Assembly: GCF_964355755.1 (NCBI RefSeq)
Contig: NC_092672.1
Location: 1,116,001-1,180,000, forward strand
From: Antedon mediterranea
Lineage: Eukaryota; Echinodermata; Crinoidea; Comatulida; Antedonidae
Length of the DNA: 64,000 bases
Direction of reading: 5' to 3'
Each line of letters opens with the position of its first letter. The first letter of the stretch is position 1. Shown here piece by piece: positions 45,001 to 64,000 of this stretch. Below the pieces are notes generated by a model that saw nothing but the letters and a program-made list of their open reading frames with translations, was not told the DNA's origin and did not search any database. Position numbers and translations under genes: made by a program.

Positions 45001-47870
45001 TGCTTTATACTTAACCCAATGCTTTATTCTTAACCCAATGCTTTATACTTAACCCAATGCTTTATACTTAACCCAATGCTTTATTCTTAACCCAATGCTT
45101 TATACTTAACCCAATGCTTTATACTTAACCCAATGCTTTATTCTTAACCCAATGCTTTATACTTAACCCAATGTTTATACTTAACCCAATGCTTTATACT
45201 TAACCCAATGCTTTATACTTAACCCAATGCTTTATACTTAACCCAATGCTTTATACTTAACCCAATGCTTTATACTTAACACAATGCTTTATACTTAACA
45301 CAATGCTTTATACTTTCTGAGAATGAAAATAATGTGAAAAATGCAATGTCAATTTGTCAAATTATTTTACTTTCTAAAAACTGAAATTTTAATTTAATGG
45401 TAATATTCTAAGTTTCTTTTTTTTCATAGAGAGTTGATGATAAATTCACATCAGAACAGAATCGAACAATTGAGAGAAAGTTTTAAGAAGAAACTCAGAG
45501 AAGCTGACAAATGGCCAGAAAGGGTAAATTAAGTTTGTATTTTGGTGTTTCTGTTCACATAGCAGGGACAAAATACAAATTCTGTATTCTGCTTTTACAA
45601 TTGAAAATCGGTCACCAAAGAGAAGTTTTGAAGTCATTGTTTTGTTATATGTCTGAATCTGAAGTAACCACTTGCCTGTAACATAAATGATTGCAATTTT
45701 AAATATTCTGATGATTTTGTGTTAATGTAAATTACCTGTACAGTAGTTTTGCTAAAAAACTTCAAATTGCCCAAAATCTAACATTAAAAAAGTGTGAATG
45801 TGCTATAAAAAAATTGAAAAAAGGTGTTTAAAGAACTTGGAAGAAAGGCTAAGACAGGTTTTTCAAATAGTATAGTAAGTATTGGTATTGGTGTGTCATG
45901 CTATCATTAATGGTATTGGTGTGTCATGCTATCATAATCATAATCATAATCATATTGCAAAGAAAAGACTTGTGTTCGGTCTGTAACCAACCTCTTTCTT
46001 TCAAATACAAAACATTATAAGTAGTAACTCATGTTTCAAATTGTTATTTAATCGTTAGATGTCTGAGGAGTCTAGAAAAGAGAAAGAACGGCACACCAAC
46101 GAATTAAAGAACTTGGAAGAAAAGCTAAGACAAGCTTTTCAAATGGTATAGTTTTTTTAAATGATTGTTGTGTCATGCTTGCAGGTATCATATCTATGAC
46201 CGAAAGTAGATAGATATTAATTTCTAGTACAGTATATACAGGTAAACAACAAAATACCATATGGCACTCATTAGCTGTCGCAAAATTATTAAATTGTCCC
46301 TCCTTTTGAAAATTAGGAAGTAATTCAGGACCATTGGAATAGTTAGACTTTGGCAGACTTATTAATCTTTTAACTATTAAGTACAGTACATGCTTTGATT
46401 TAAGTCATGCTTTGATTTAAGAACATGCTTTAGTTTTTCTTTTAAATTTCAATCGTTTAGTAATAGTCTTCTTTTAATACATGTCATATTTTAGGAAATT
46501 GATATTGAGAAAAACAGATGTGAAGAGCTTATACAAAAATACAAAGATGAAGTTAAAGACAATGATGAGAAGGTTCGTATAATGAGAATAAATCTTGGAG
46601 AACCATAGATGTACTACAACTACTCAATCATCAACTATATAGGCATTGGAGTCTGCCCTCTAGCCAATGTATAGAAGCTCATTGGGAGAGCACAATTACA
46701 AACACATCAGATTACTTCATTATAGTTAAAGTGTTTGTTTCGTTTCAATATTTTTAACAGTTAAAAAACGAGTTGAAGAGCATCTGCAGTAAACACAAAC
46801 TGGAAGTGAACCATTTACGACGACAAGCAGACGAAGCCAAGAATTCTGTCAATGAAATTGAAACTGATTTTAAGGATGAAATATCAAGTCTTAAGAATAT
46901 CATCAACAATTTACAAGACAGGCTTGGTAAGTTTATACAAGAATCATTATTTGTTGCACAGAAGAAACAATCAATGTATATGTATGGACATGATGATGTC
47001 ATATCACTACCATATTTGGTCATATCACTACCACATTTGGGCACATCACTACCATATTTGGGCACATCACTACCTTATTTGGTCATATCACTACCATTGG
47101 TCATATCACTACCATATTTGGGTACATCACACTAGTTTGACAACTTTATGCCAACTGGCTCAGTGTTATTTTATTCTATACTCAAAATAACGTACCTTTC
47201 TCATTTTTCCAATAACAGCTCATGTTGATCAAGATAGTGATGGGTCACTTGCCCAACTACGTGCAGAATTGAGAGAAGCAGAAGATGATTTAAATTCTGT
47301 GAAAGAAGAAAACCAACAATTGGAGGGAAAAATAAAAGATTCTAAAGAGGAGGTAACTTCAACAAATATATAATTAAAAACTTAGATATAAAGACAAATT
47401 TGAGAACTAATAATCTTTCTCATGTTTTATTTTAGATTCTTTTTCTCCAAGATACAGTAAGAAAAGAATGTGAAGAGAGATTTGATTTAACTGAGGCCTT
47501 AAGCCAGGCAAGAGAACAGTTACTGTCTTATCAAGGTCATTCGGCATCACGTAGCCCTGCATCGCGGTCTAGTTTAAGTCGGCCTAGCTCCAGTTCTAGA
47601 CCTAGCTCCAGTTCTATATCTAACTCCCGGTCTTATTCATCAAGCGTTAACCAAAGCAAAGACATAGACATTTCTGAGAGAAATTCTGCAAATGGTGCTT
47701 TAACATTGGGTGCTCAGTTTTCTCCCGGTTTATCCTCCGCTACAGTTTCAACTTCCAGTGTAAATATAGATTTTAATAGTCCTAATAGAAAGAAAAAGAA
47801 TGGTAGTTCAAAAGGGGGCAGCATGAGGGATAGTAGACAAAGGATAGCAGCTGCAATTGGCCGTAAATGA
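39031..47870 (+). CDS. LEKR1: LEKR1 orthologue, 13 exons, 715 aa coiled-coil protein
   Basis: Exons: 39031-39204, 39757-39890, 40202-40321, 40801-40976, 41335-41520, 41927-42008, 42403-42684, 45430-45523, 46059-46145, 46495-46572, 46761-46926, 47219-47352, 47436-47870. All borders are AG/GT and the phases chain without a break. The N-terminus has LPLEHPLPKEIQDM followed by a CKYCGISYFIHHE motif, the hallmark I know from LEKR1. Residues about 50-600 are almost entirely heptad-rich coiled coil (Leu, Glu, Lys). The last exon adds a Ser-rich low-complexity tail and ends in a basic stretch (RDSRQRIAAAIGRK). Human LEKR1 is about 690 aa, so the length agrees. The molecular role is poorly known even in human. 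The start was chosen because it is the first ATG (AAAATGG) and gives the family N-terminus. Confidence 0.87.
39300..39418 (+). mobile_element. 3' tail of a LINE or SINE
   Basis: Segment ending in gagagaaataaataaataaa, preceded by ggactttggcagtagttgtc. It looks like a retroelement tail inside LEKR1 intron 1. Confidence 0.45.
39929..40035. mobile_element. MITE, 'GTCTACACTATCAAAC' family, one-ended
   Basis: aagctctatctacactatca on the left, gtgatgtgccaatatatgga, one accatatttgggcacatcac core. The right terminus is eroded. Lies in LEKR1 intron 2. Confidence 0.75.
40385..40715. repeat. 28-bp minisatellite with strict A/B alternation, 12 units
   Basis: Units carry ttggg tcggactttcttatacc. The variable word alternates gtgggttgg, gtgagttgg, gtgggttgg, gtgagttgg from end to end, so the true repeat is a 56-bp dimer in six copies. 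Located in LEKR1 intron 3. Confidence 0.95.
41027..41285 (+). mobile_element. tRNA-derived SINE, 5'-truncated copy
   Basis: Begins at taacatcggcaagggttcg (box B retained, box A lost). It continues colinearly with the 27.36-kb SINE (ggactataaaccgtaggtcc, gtgcactttaaagaacctag, cgagacgagtagggggttac). It ends about 50 bp before LEKR1 exon 5. Confidence 0.85.
42755..45315. repeat. 19-bp satellite, about 135 copies, with higher-order periodicity
   Basis: Consensus unit tacttaacccaatgcttta. The tattc variant recurs every third unit over long stretches, giving a 57-bp higher-order repeat. An 18-bp unit (aatgtttata) recurs at about 43580, 44263, 44586 and 45172, embedded in similar surroundings in the last three. 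The array fills LEKR1 intron 7 between the exons ending 42684 and starting 45430. Confidence 0.97.
45827..45935 (+). pseudogene. Partial duplicate of LEKR1 exon 9 with its donor
   Basis: aagaacttggaagaaaggct at 45831 repeats the exon at 46107 (aagaacttggaagaaaagct) through the exon end and into the intron (gtgtcatgct), 276 bp upstream. The copy lacks the exon's acceptor side. The last exon base is changed (atg|gtatag to ata|gtatag). Confidence 0.8.
46973..47148. mobile_element. MITE, 'GTCTACACTATCAAAC' family, about six core units
   Basis: tatggacatgatgatgtcat followed by repeats of accatatttggg/tcacatcact, partly with deletions, then cacactagtttgacaac. Both outer TIRs are missing. Lies in LEKR1 intron 11. 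Confidence 0.75.
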
Positions 47871-48000
47871 GGTTGCAACTGCAAGTACATGGTGCAATAT
47901 GAAGGAGACTGAAAGAATAGCAGAAATGAGGTTGCAACTGTAAGTACATGGTGCAATATGAAGGAGACTAAAAGAATAGCAGAAATGAGTTTGCAAATGT
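47860..48000 (+). repeat. 59-bp tandem repeat overlapping the LEKR1 stop codon
   Basis: aaatgaggttgcaactg begins at 47865, 47924 and, diverged, 47983. The first unit contains the Lys-stop of LEKR1 (AAA TGA), so the array extends from the end of the coding exon into the 3' UTR. Confidence 0.9.
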
Positions 48001-48392
48001 AACTTGTACAAAAGTACATGATGTCAAAAGACAGATTTTCAAGATGGTTTAGCAGCAGCTATAACAAGTTGCAAATGCAACTATAAGTACAGGATGTAAC
48101 ATGAAAGATAGGTAGAGTATAGCAGGCTGCAAACGTGTTCAATATTTAGCATACCAAAACAACCGTGTTCAAAAATGTGATTTTACTCTGTACAGTTAGT
48201 TACATTATTTTTTAAAAATTGACAGCAGTTTCTTGTTAATTAGATTACAGCTATTTAACATAGAAAACTGGCATATAAACTTTGGATTAAGCGTTTAATA
48301 CTTAGTCAAAATGTATTTTGTGTAAATTCCTACAAATAACACAAGAATGTGGGTTTTTCATTGTCTGTGTTCCTTTAAAGCAAAACAGGGCA

Positions 48393-48600
48393 ATGTTCAA
48401 CTTGTATGGTACTGCGAGTCCAACATGTGGAGCAACAATAGGACCGTACTGTCGATGCCAACCTAACTTTGCTGGGCGTACGCTTGTGACAAATGTAACG
48501 ATGGTTACTATAGTGAATTTGATTGTATTGGTTGTGACTGTGACATACAAGGCACCTTTAGTGAAATCTGTGACAAGGAAACATTTTCGCTGTCAGGGCC
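48393..48600 (+). pseudogene. Laminin-type EGF domain relic
   Basis: From 48399 the frame reads NLYGTASPTCGATIGPYCRC then QPNFAGRT. After a 2-bp shift near 48483 it reads CDKCNDGYYSEFDC, IGCDCDIQGTFSEIC. This is the C-x-C ... GRxCDxCxxGYY ... C-x-CD spacing of a laminin EGF module. The frame break and lack of linked exons indicate a dead fragment. It lies about 0.5 kb downstream of the LEKR1 stop, probably within or beside its 3' UTR. Confidence 0.65.
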
Positions 48601-50562
48601 AGATTCAATGGGGGCCCAGCTGACCCCCCTCTAAATTTCACAAATTGTAATGCAAAAGATAGGACATCAAATTAAGTTCAGCACTTGGCCCCCATTTATT
48701 TCAAAATCCTGGATCTGCCACTGTATTGTAAATTATATGTGAAATGATCATTTAGTTAGTTCAACAACATCATCTATCCAGTAAATGCATTCTTCCATTA
48801 ATACTCATTGCCTTCCATTAGACAATTTGTCACAATGATCCATTTGAGCTAATTTTTCCAAATAATGATACGGTACTTAAATACCCATATGTACATCAGT
48901 ATGCCAACATCTGAAGTTGATAATGATAAGACTGAGGGTCGTTGGTTTTGAGCACTGAACAACTCATTAGCATGGTGTCTATATACTAGTATCATTATAA
49001 TTTGAAAATTGAGATAAATATAATTTATTAAAAATAATAATGTGAACAATGTGTTATTGTGTACTGCATTAGTGTTTACTATTGCCATAAGTGGTCTTCC
49101 TAATGACAAGTTGAAAGGTTTCTTATATAAAAACACCTGACGTGTTATTGCTCAGCTGTATTTAATTGTGCTTGACATCGAAATATGATGGCAATCAGGC
49201 ATCAAATGTTAATAGCATACGATATTGCCGCCTCACTAAAAACTAAATAAAATGTCCAAATATCTGCATCAGGCACAATTTTATTTTTTTTTTTCCAAAA
49301 AAAAAAATTGTCACGGTTATGGCTACTGTATGTACCATAATGTAATTATTAAATAATCCATTCAACCAACTGCACAATTAAACAAATTAATATTTTGTAC
49401 ATTCAGTAGTGTTTTTATTTAAAGCTGTATACTATAGTTCCTTGTATAATTTTATTTAAATTAAGATTTTCTGTTAAATAGTATGGTACCAATAAGAATA
49501 TGTATAAAATAAAATTAGATGTTGAAATTGTATAGCGCTGCACCAGTACAGGATTCATATGCTTCTTAGAGTGTGTGTATTGTAATATGTATGCACTACC
49601 ATACACATCATATGCAAAAAGTAGATTAATGATATTAAAACGGTGAAATATAGGAAATAATACAACAACATAGATATGCACAAAGCAGCACAAGTATGCA
49701 CTCAATCTCTACATTATTAATGCTGACCTAGATTTCAACTTGGAATTTAATGGTTTTACTCCACGCTTCAATGGTTTCGTGTAGTAAACAAGTCACAGCG
49801 CCACCAAGATTTATGGACTTATTGACTCTGAAGAAGTGTTTTGGAGTAAATTCGAAACAAAAACATTGTTCTTTTGACTAATTAAAGTAAGTAGATTTGG
49901 TATTTTTACATGCGAAATGTAATATAAACAATTAAACTTTGTTGTGTTTTATTTTAAGTCCATAGCTGTTTTACCTACATCGGTTTGATTCAGTTTGCCG
50001 CCTGCTGCCTCAATCAATCGATGTAAATCTGACTGCTGAGAGCAACTGACCGGGCTAGGCCAAAAAAAAAACCATGCGAGAAATACAAAATGATGAATAA
50101 TAATTGTATATTCACTTCGGGGAGGGTATAACTGGTGGTGAAAACCCGTCTGATTGTGGGTGAATAGGCCTAAGCCAATCCTTAATGCGGTAGCTCATTT
50201 ACAGTTGTTTTTAAATTGTACATCCATTAATTTGCAATATTGTATTGATTGATTGTTTAACTTTGTTTGTAATTGTTGTTTCCAACAGTATTTTTTTGCT
50301 GAAATTTCATTAACAATTTAAAAAAAAGTTAATTATTATTTTATTTTTACTAATATTTTAATAATAGTATCATTTTTTAAATTACGAAATCTTTCAGTTA
50401 AGCATTACACTTTTCTGTTGTATTTTCTTTCTTTTCAAAGATATGGCAAGTATTGAAAGATAATCTGCCAACTTTAATCAAAGAAGTTCTTTAAAAAAAC
50501 AAATACATTGAGATGTTTGTTGACTTGCAATATTCATCTCTGTGAAACACTTACCGGTCAAA
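48601..50562. other. LEKR1 3' flank and PIK3CA 5' flank
   Basis: An aataaa in actaaataaaatgtcc at about 49244 is a candidate LEKR1 poly(A) signal. The PIK3CA 5' UTR and promoter must lie to the right of it, but I cannot place a first non-coding exon. Long minus frames at 48849-49136 and 49415-49705 have no motif support. Confidence 0.4.
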
Positions 50563-59633
<9,071 letters not shown>

Positions 59634-59984
59634 TGACATGAGAACATTAAATACTGGTACTTAAGTGGGTACTTAAGCAGCAGTAAAGTAAAATTGTTGC
59701 GCGAGGTGAGCCAGCATATGTTGATAACACCAGTAATAGCACCGTCAAGCAGTTGATTTTAATCAACCAATGAATACGATAACTACATTTGGATAGATTT
59801 AGAAATTCTATTCCAGCTGTCCGGACATGTTAAATTCCAACTTTTTTCCACTATTAAAAAACATTTTATTTAATTTTATACTGTAAAACTGTTAAATTTA
59901 AAAAACCCAAAATAGAGTTTTGGTTTTTGTATCTTGAATCCACATACTTTTAACCTTGTGATTTAGTTTTTATTTCAGGCTATT

Positions 59985-60525
59985 TTAAAGATGTATTGTC
60001 CCTTTGACTAATTCCCAAAAAAAAGTTTTCTAAAAAAAGTGGGTCATTTTGAAGTATCATAATAGTTATTAACTTTCACCAAAAATTAGTAAAAAAAAAA
60101 ATAATTTAACCGAAATACAGATGTTTTTTTGTTCAAAAAATAACTTTGACTTCCAGTCAAAGTTTTCAATCAAAACATATCCCATAATGCAATGCGCTTG
60201 TTTGGCTACTCTGTATGCATATCATAAAACTTCCTCGCGATCTGTGTGAAAACACCTTCTCAACCGTGATGAGTTGTAAACAATCCTAATTAGCATCATG
60301 CATAATGCATACTCATGGTTTGAAATCTTTGTTTACTTTCGCTTGCGACGATTTCTCAGACGAAATGTAATCTAATTAATTTACCTGTTAATTACGTAAA
60401 CGTTGTTTTTGCCTCGAATTTAAGACTTAAAGTGAATAACTTTAATATTACTTTGATATGGCCAATTTAAATTTAGAATATTTTTTTTTTCATTTTTTGT
60501 GTTTCAAGGGACAATACATCTTTAA
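59985..60525. mobile_element. 541-bp MITE (TIR TTAAAGATGTATTGTCCC)
   Basis: Left ttaaagatgtattgtccctt, right aagggacaatacatctttaa, probably with TTAA as the target site. The CpG-bearing interior has no reading frame of note. It lies about 350 bp downstream of the PIK3CA stop, probably within its 3' UTR. Confidence 0.9.
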
Positions 60526-61299
60526 CATTATTTAATAGCTCTTAGTTGATTTTGCCTTGAAAACAAATTTAAAATGAATCTAGAATAGAAAGTTTAGTAA
60601 CTTTTTCTTTAATATTTTGAATAATGTTGCTACTAGTCAATTCAAACAATTACTGTGTATTAAAAAAAAAAAAAACCTAAATTTAATTCTGTTCATTAAT
60701 TTTAATAACCATAAATGTTCACCCTATTGGGGAGTGCAAAATCTTAATTATGTATTGATCCTGTCCACGTTCTTCGTCTATAATGTTCAAAGAATGCGAG
60801 TTTAGTTTTTTAATCAAACAAAATGAAATGATAAAAATACAGTAATAATAATTTTATTGATTTTTCACAAGTAAAAGCTATTTAAGTAATAGTACTTTGG
60901 TCTTTTGGCACATTCATATTAATAAAACAATTAAAATATAAATCTATATACAATCATAAGTTGTCAAAATTAGATTATTCAAATATATATACTGAAATAT
61001 ACAATTTACATTAAATTTCATTAACAAATTGCCAACAATTCTATTAAGTAAAGTAAAAAAAGTTTACAAAACAATCATCACTGTTATAAAATATTACTAG
61101 TCTCAAGCTATTTACATTATTTACTTGTTGCTTAGTTACACTACTTAAATTAAAATGAAATATAATATTCCTTTCGTTAACAACAATACATTCTGAAATA
61201 CTTGTACACAAAAGATCAATGTAAATTAGTATTAATGTGAGAGGTACTTTAGTTTACTACATACAGTACTGTATGTACTTATTTCATTGTCTGCCCACA

Positions 61300-61560
61300 A
61301 ATGTATATAGACATCTAATGTGTCTATAGACATCTAAAAATCGTGTCTTTAGACATCTAATGTGTCTTTAGACATCTAATGTGTATATAGACATCTAATG
61401 TGTCTATAGACATCTAATGTGTCTATAGACATCTAATGTGTCTATAGACATCTAGGGCCTATATGTGTCTATAGACATCTAATGTGTCTATAGACATCTA
61501 ATGTGTCTATAGACATCTAGGGCCTATATGTGTCTATAGACATCTAATGTGTCTAACTTT
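61300..61560. repeat. 19-bp palindromic minisatellite, about 13 copies
   Basis: Units atgtgtctatagacatcta. Each contains the perfect palindrome tgtctatagaca. Some units carry tgtcttta or an inserted gggcctat. Intergenic. Confidence 0.92.
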
Positions 61561-61799
61561 ACAGAAGAAAGAAAAGATGCAACATATTCAGCACAAATAA
61601 TTAATAAAATTAGGGGCAGAGGGATATTTCTTTGGTTGTAAGGATGCTCGATCAATTCTCTAGGCGCTGCATAGAAATGTATAGAGATCTGCATGCCACC
61701 CATTGCAGTTACACCTAACTAGACAGACATGGAATGATGTAGAGTCAGAATTAGCTGTTTTAGAGAGAGCATCATCATTCAGGATTTTATGGGTTGAAT

Positions 61800-62470
61800 T
61801 TTTCTATTTATTTGACATGCAACTAGGCCTATTTTATGGCTTGCCTGCCCTCTTATACTATATAGCTAGATTCCTATAGCCATCATAGGCTAGGCTTACC
61901 TACCAGTACCAATTGGTTAGAAATATAATCTAGCCTAATCTAAAGACCTAACGCTAGTACTACTACTTACTAGGCCTACCTAGGTAGGCTAGACTAGCTA
62001 GCAGTTAGTTTTAGCCAAGAGCAGCAGGGGAGGAGAGCTGGGCTGCTGTGACCTTGCTTGGCCTAGCAGGCATCCTAGCTAGCCTAGTAGTAGTAGTAGG
62101 GCCTAGCCTAGTTAGGCCTAGGCTACAGCAGGCTAGGCTCTAGCCTCTAACTAGGCCTAAGGCTAGGCTAGGTCTTGGTTAGGCTTACCTCAAATAGGCC
62201 TAGGCCTAGCCTACTACGAAATCTAGGTCACATAGTACCCTCCCTAGTAGTAGGCCTAGGCCTAGTACTAGCAGTAGGCCTCCTACCTACGCTTCTGTCT
62301 CTGAATGAAACATCATTCAAGATATTCAGAAGAACATATTTATACAAACAATCTTATATTATTATTAGGCCTACAGCTGGCCCGATCGATGTAGTTTACA
62401 GTATTTATCTTACATTGTCACAAAAGACTAGGCCTAGGCCTAGGCTACATCAATATTATTATAAGATGTA
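61800..62470. repeat. AGGCCTAG-rich low-complexity tract
   Basis: Same composition as 38.15-38.65 kb: taggcctagg, gctaggctag and agtagtagtag words. The open frame at 62175-62495 is compositional. Confidence 0.8.
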
Positions 62471-62832
62471 TTCTTGCGCGCTACACCCCATGTAAATTTT
62501 AAGAAAGTGAGAAAAAGGCGCCGCGCGCGTTACGTGTTGTGAAAAGTTTGGAAGTAGGAAAATGGTAGATGGCGCTATTTTCAAGGGTGATTTTTTTTTC
62601 TATTTACTATATAAAACAGAGTTAATTTTTAGATTATTATACAGATTTATCAAAATTTACTGATATTTTCCTTTTTTACATAATTCCACCTTATAGTACA
62701 TACAATTTTAAGATAAAAGATATAATTATTTTAAAATTTACAAAAAATGACACTTGCGTGCTGCGAAGTTTTCAAATATGTCAGTTATATACAATTTACA
62801 GATACGTCACTAACAGATTGAAAATTTTCTTA

Positions 62833-64000
62833 TTAGTAGAAGAATAATATATCTCTGTTTGAACGTTCTTTAGCTAGGTAATTCTTCACATCAACTGATA
62901 GATTGCAATTAATCATGGCAAGGTCCCTCAGCTTAGGACACATAATGAGTAATGAAGACATTGAATTAACATCAATGTTGTGAAGGTTATTACCAGAGAT
63001 ATCGAGAGATTCTAATGCTAATTGAATTTGTTTGTGAGAACATTCTGTACCCAAGTGATTGATGACGTCACCTGATAGATTGCAATCACTCATGTCAAGC
63101 CACCACAGCTCAGGAAACATAATGAGTAATGAAGACATTGAATTAACATCAATGTTGTGAAGGTTATTACCAGAGATAAAGAGATAACGTAATGCTAATT
63201 GAACTTGTTTGAGAGAACATTCTATACCCAAGTGATTGATGATGTCACCTGATAGATTGCAATCCTCCATGTCAAGCGACTCCAGCTTAGGACACATAAT
63301 GAGTAATGAAGACATTGAATTAACATCAAGGTTGTGAAGGTTATTAACAGAGATATTGAGAGAAACTAATGCTAATTGAACGTGTTTAAGAGAACATTCT
63401 GTACCCAAGTGATTGATGACGTCACCTGATAGATTGCAATCCCTCATGTAAAGCCTCCTCAGCTTAGGACACATAATGAGTAATGAAGACAATGAATGAA
63501 CATCAATGCTGTGAAGGTTATTACCAGAGATATCTAGAGATTCTAATGCTAAATGAACTCGTTTGAGAACGGACCCAGATAAGCTCGTTTTCAAAAATGG
63601 AAAAATGGTTTCTAGGAATTTTCTTTTAGGTTTGGTTCCATCTTTGCACTCTCTTATCACGTCATTCATTATATCACCTGATAAATGGCATTCTTTCAAA
63701 TTAAGTTCTGTCAGTTTAGGAAACTCAATCAAAGATCCAAGTGATCTGCTATTGATGTTGCTAAGATTGTTATTACAGATATCGAACTGCCCTGCTACTT
63801 GGAGACCCATTTTTAAGCACTCTCTGATTATTTGATTCATTACGTTACCTGATAGATTCTGAATCGTAACTTTGTCATATTTAGCTTCAATGCCTAAAAT
63901 GTGTGCAATAACTCTTCCCTTGCGATCCAATGCCATCCTACTACAAAAGGTATTTAATTTCAAGCTTTCATTAGGCTTATTTGTTTTTGCTTCAGTATAA
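62833..64000 (-). CDS. Leucine-rich-repeat protein of NLR type, partial (5' end outside window)
   Basis: Stop at 62833. The frame is still open at the window edge, so the true start may lie outside; an internal Met at about 63933 (MALDRKGRVI) is possible but not required. From about residue 35 onward it consists of ribonuclease-inhibitor-like LRRs (ALESLDISGNNLHSIDV, CPKLRRLYMRDCNLSGDVI). The C-terminal part is four copies of a 59-aa double-LRR module. At DNA level gatga(c/t)gtcacctgatag recurs at 63061, 63238 and 63415, exactly 177 bp apart. LRRs of this wording cap NACHT/NLR receptors in echinoderms and other invertebrates, but no NACHT or death-fold domain is visible here, so NLR membership is inferred. 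Role likely ligand sensing in the cytoplasm. Confidence 0.83.
   Translation of the reverse strand, partial: YTEAKTNKPNESLKLNTFCSRMALDRKGRVIAHILGIEAKYDKVTIQNLSGNVMNQIIRECLKMGLQVAGQFDICNNNLSNINSRSLGSLIEFPKLTELNLKECHLSGDIMNDVIRECKDGTKPKRKFLETIFPFLKTSLSGSVLKRVHLALESLDISGNNLHSIDVHSLSSLLIMCPKLRRLYMRDCNLSGDVINHLGTECSLKHVQLALVSLNISVNNLHNLDVNSMSSLLIMCPKLESLDMEDCNLSGDIINHLGIECSLKQVQLALRYLFISGNNLHNIDVNSMSSLLIMFPELWWLDMSDCNLSGDVINHLGTECSHKQIQLALESLDISGNNLHNIDVNSMSSLLIMCPKLRDLAMINCNLSVDVKNYLAKERSNRDILFFY

Noticed and set aside
42755-45315. Telomere-like DNA (units contain TTAACCC)
   Set aside because: The unit is 19 bp with a single TAACCC word; there is no (CCCTAA)n run, and it lies within a LEKR1 intron.
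48318-48623. A 101-aa secreted Cys-rich protein
   Set aside because: The frame matches a laminin EGF module only until about 48483, after which the match continues in another frame. Treated as a relic.
62175-62495. 106-codon ORF
   Set aside because: Lies in the AGGCCT-rich low-complexity tract; no homology or splice evidence.

Overview
The window is animal nuclear DNA: AT-rich, with many introns, GT/AG splice sites and dense small transposons. The gene content fits a non-vertebrate deuterostome. An echinoderm is my best guess, because of a receptor joining a somatomedin-B domain to a 7TM bundle, an LRR protein of NLR type, abundant dispersed TAGGCCTA palindromes, and many MITEs and tRNA-SINEs. 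The species cannot be fixed from the sequence.

Layout. (1) 1-8,040: a LINE remnant, then two exons (minus strand) of a rhodopsin-type peptide GPCR. A 4.7-kb intron separates them and holds a second LINE remnant and a large palindromic MITE cluster; later exons are not in the window. (2) 9,904-12,957: an intronless 1,017-aa receptor (minus) with a somatomedin-B domain and a class B/Methuselah-like 7TM bundle. (3) 13-16 kb: minisatellites and MITEs. (4) 16,366-37,541: a ten-exon gene (minus), assembled here in one consistent reading phase to 911 aa. It is a PTB + proline-rich linker + SH2 adaptor that I identify as SH2D5-like. (5) 39,031-47,870: a thirteen-exon coiled-coil gene (plus), 715 aa, the LEKR1 orthologue, divergently placed from the SH2D5-like gene. 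(6) 50,563-59,633: a seventeen-exon gene (plus), 1,050 aa, a complete class IA PI3-kinase catalytic subunit closest to p110-alpha (PIK3CA). (7) 59.6-62.8 kb: MITEs, a palindromic minisatellite and AGGCCT-rich DNA. (8) 62,833-64,000: an LRR protein (minus) running off the right edge.

Two of the genes belong to phosphotyrosine/phosphoinositide signalling (PTB-SH2 adaptor, PI3K), but nothing here shows that they act together. LEKR1 and PIK3CA both lie on human 3q, so their adjacency here may be old linkage.

The most unusual observation is a recurring architecture. In at least five exons of two genes on opposite strands, the end of a coding exon together with its 5' splice site has been tandemly copied into the adjoining intron. 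The cases are 11 copies of 83 bp, 8 copies of 38 bp, and three short duplications in PIK3CA. This lays out rows of decoy splice donors. A sixth array, at 13.8 kb, has the same make-up but no recognised gene. Other arrays include a 2.5-kb 19-bp satellite with higher-order structure and a MITE family whose internal 21-bp motif is seen at several stages of expansion into a minisatellite.
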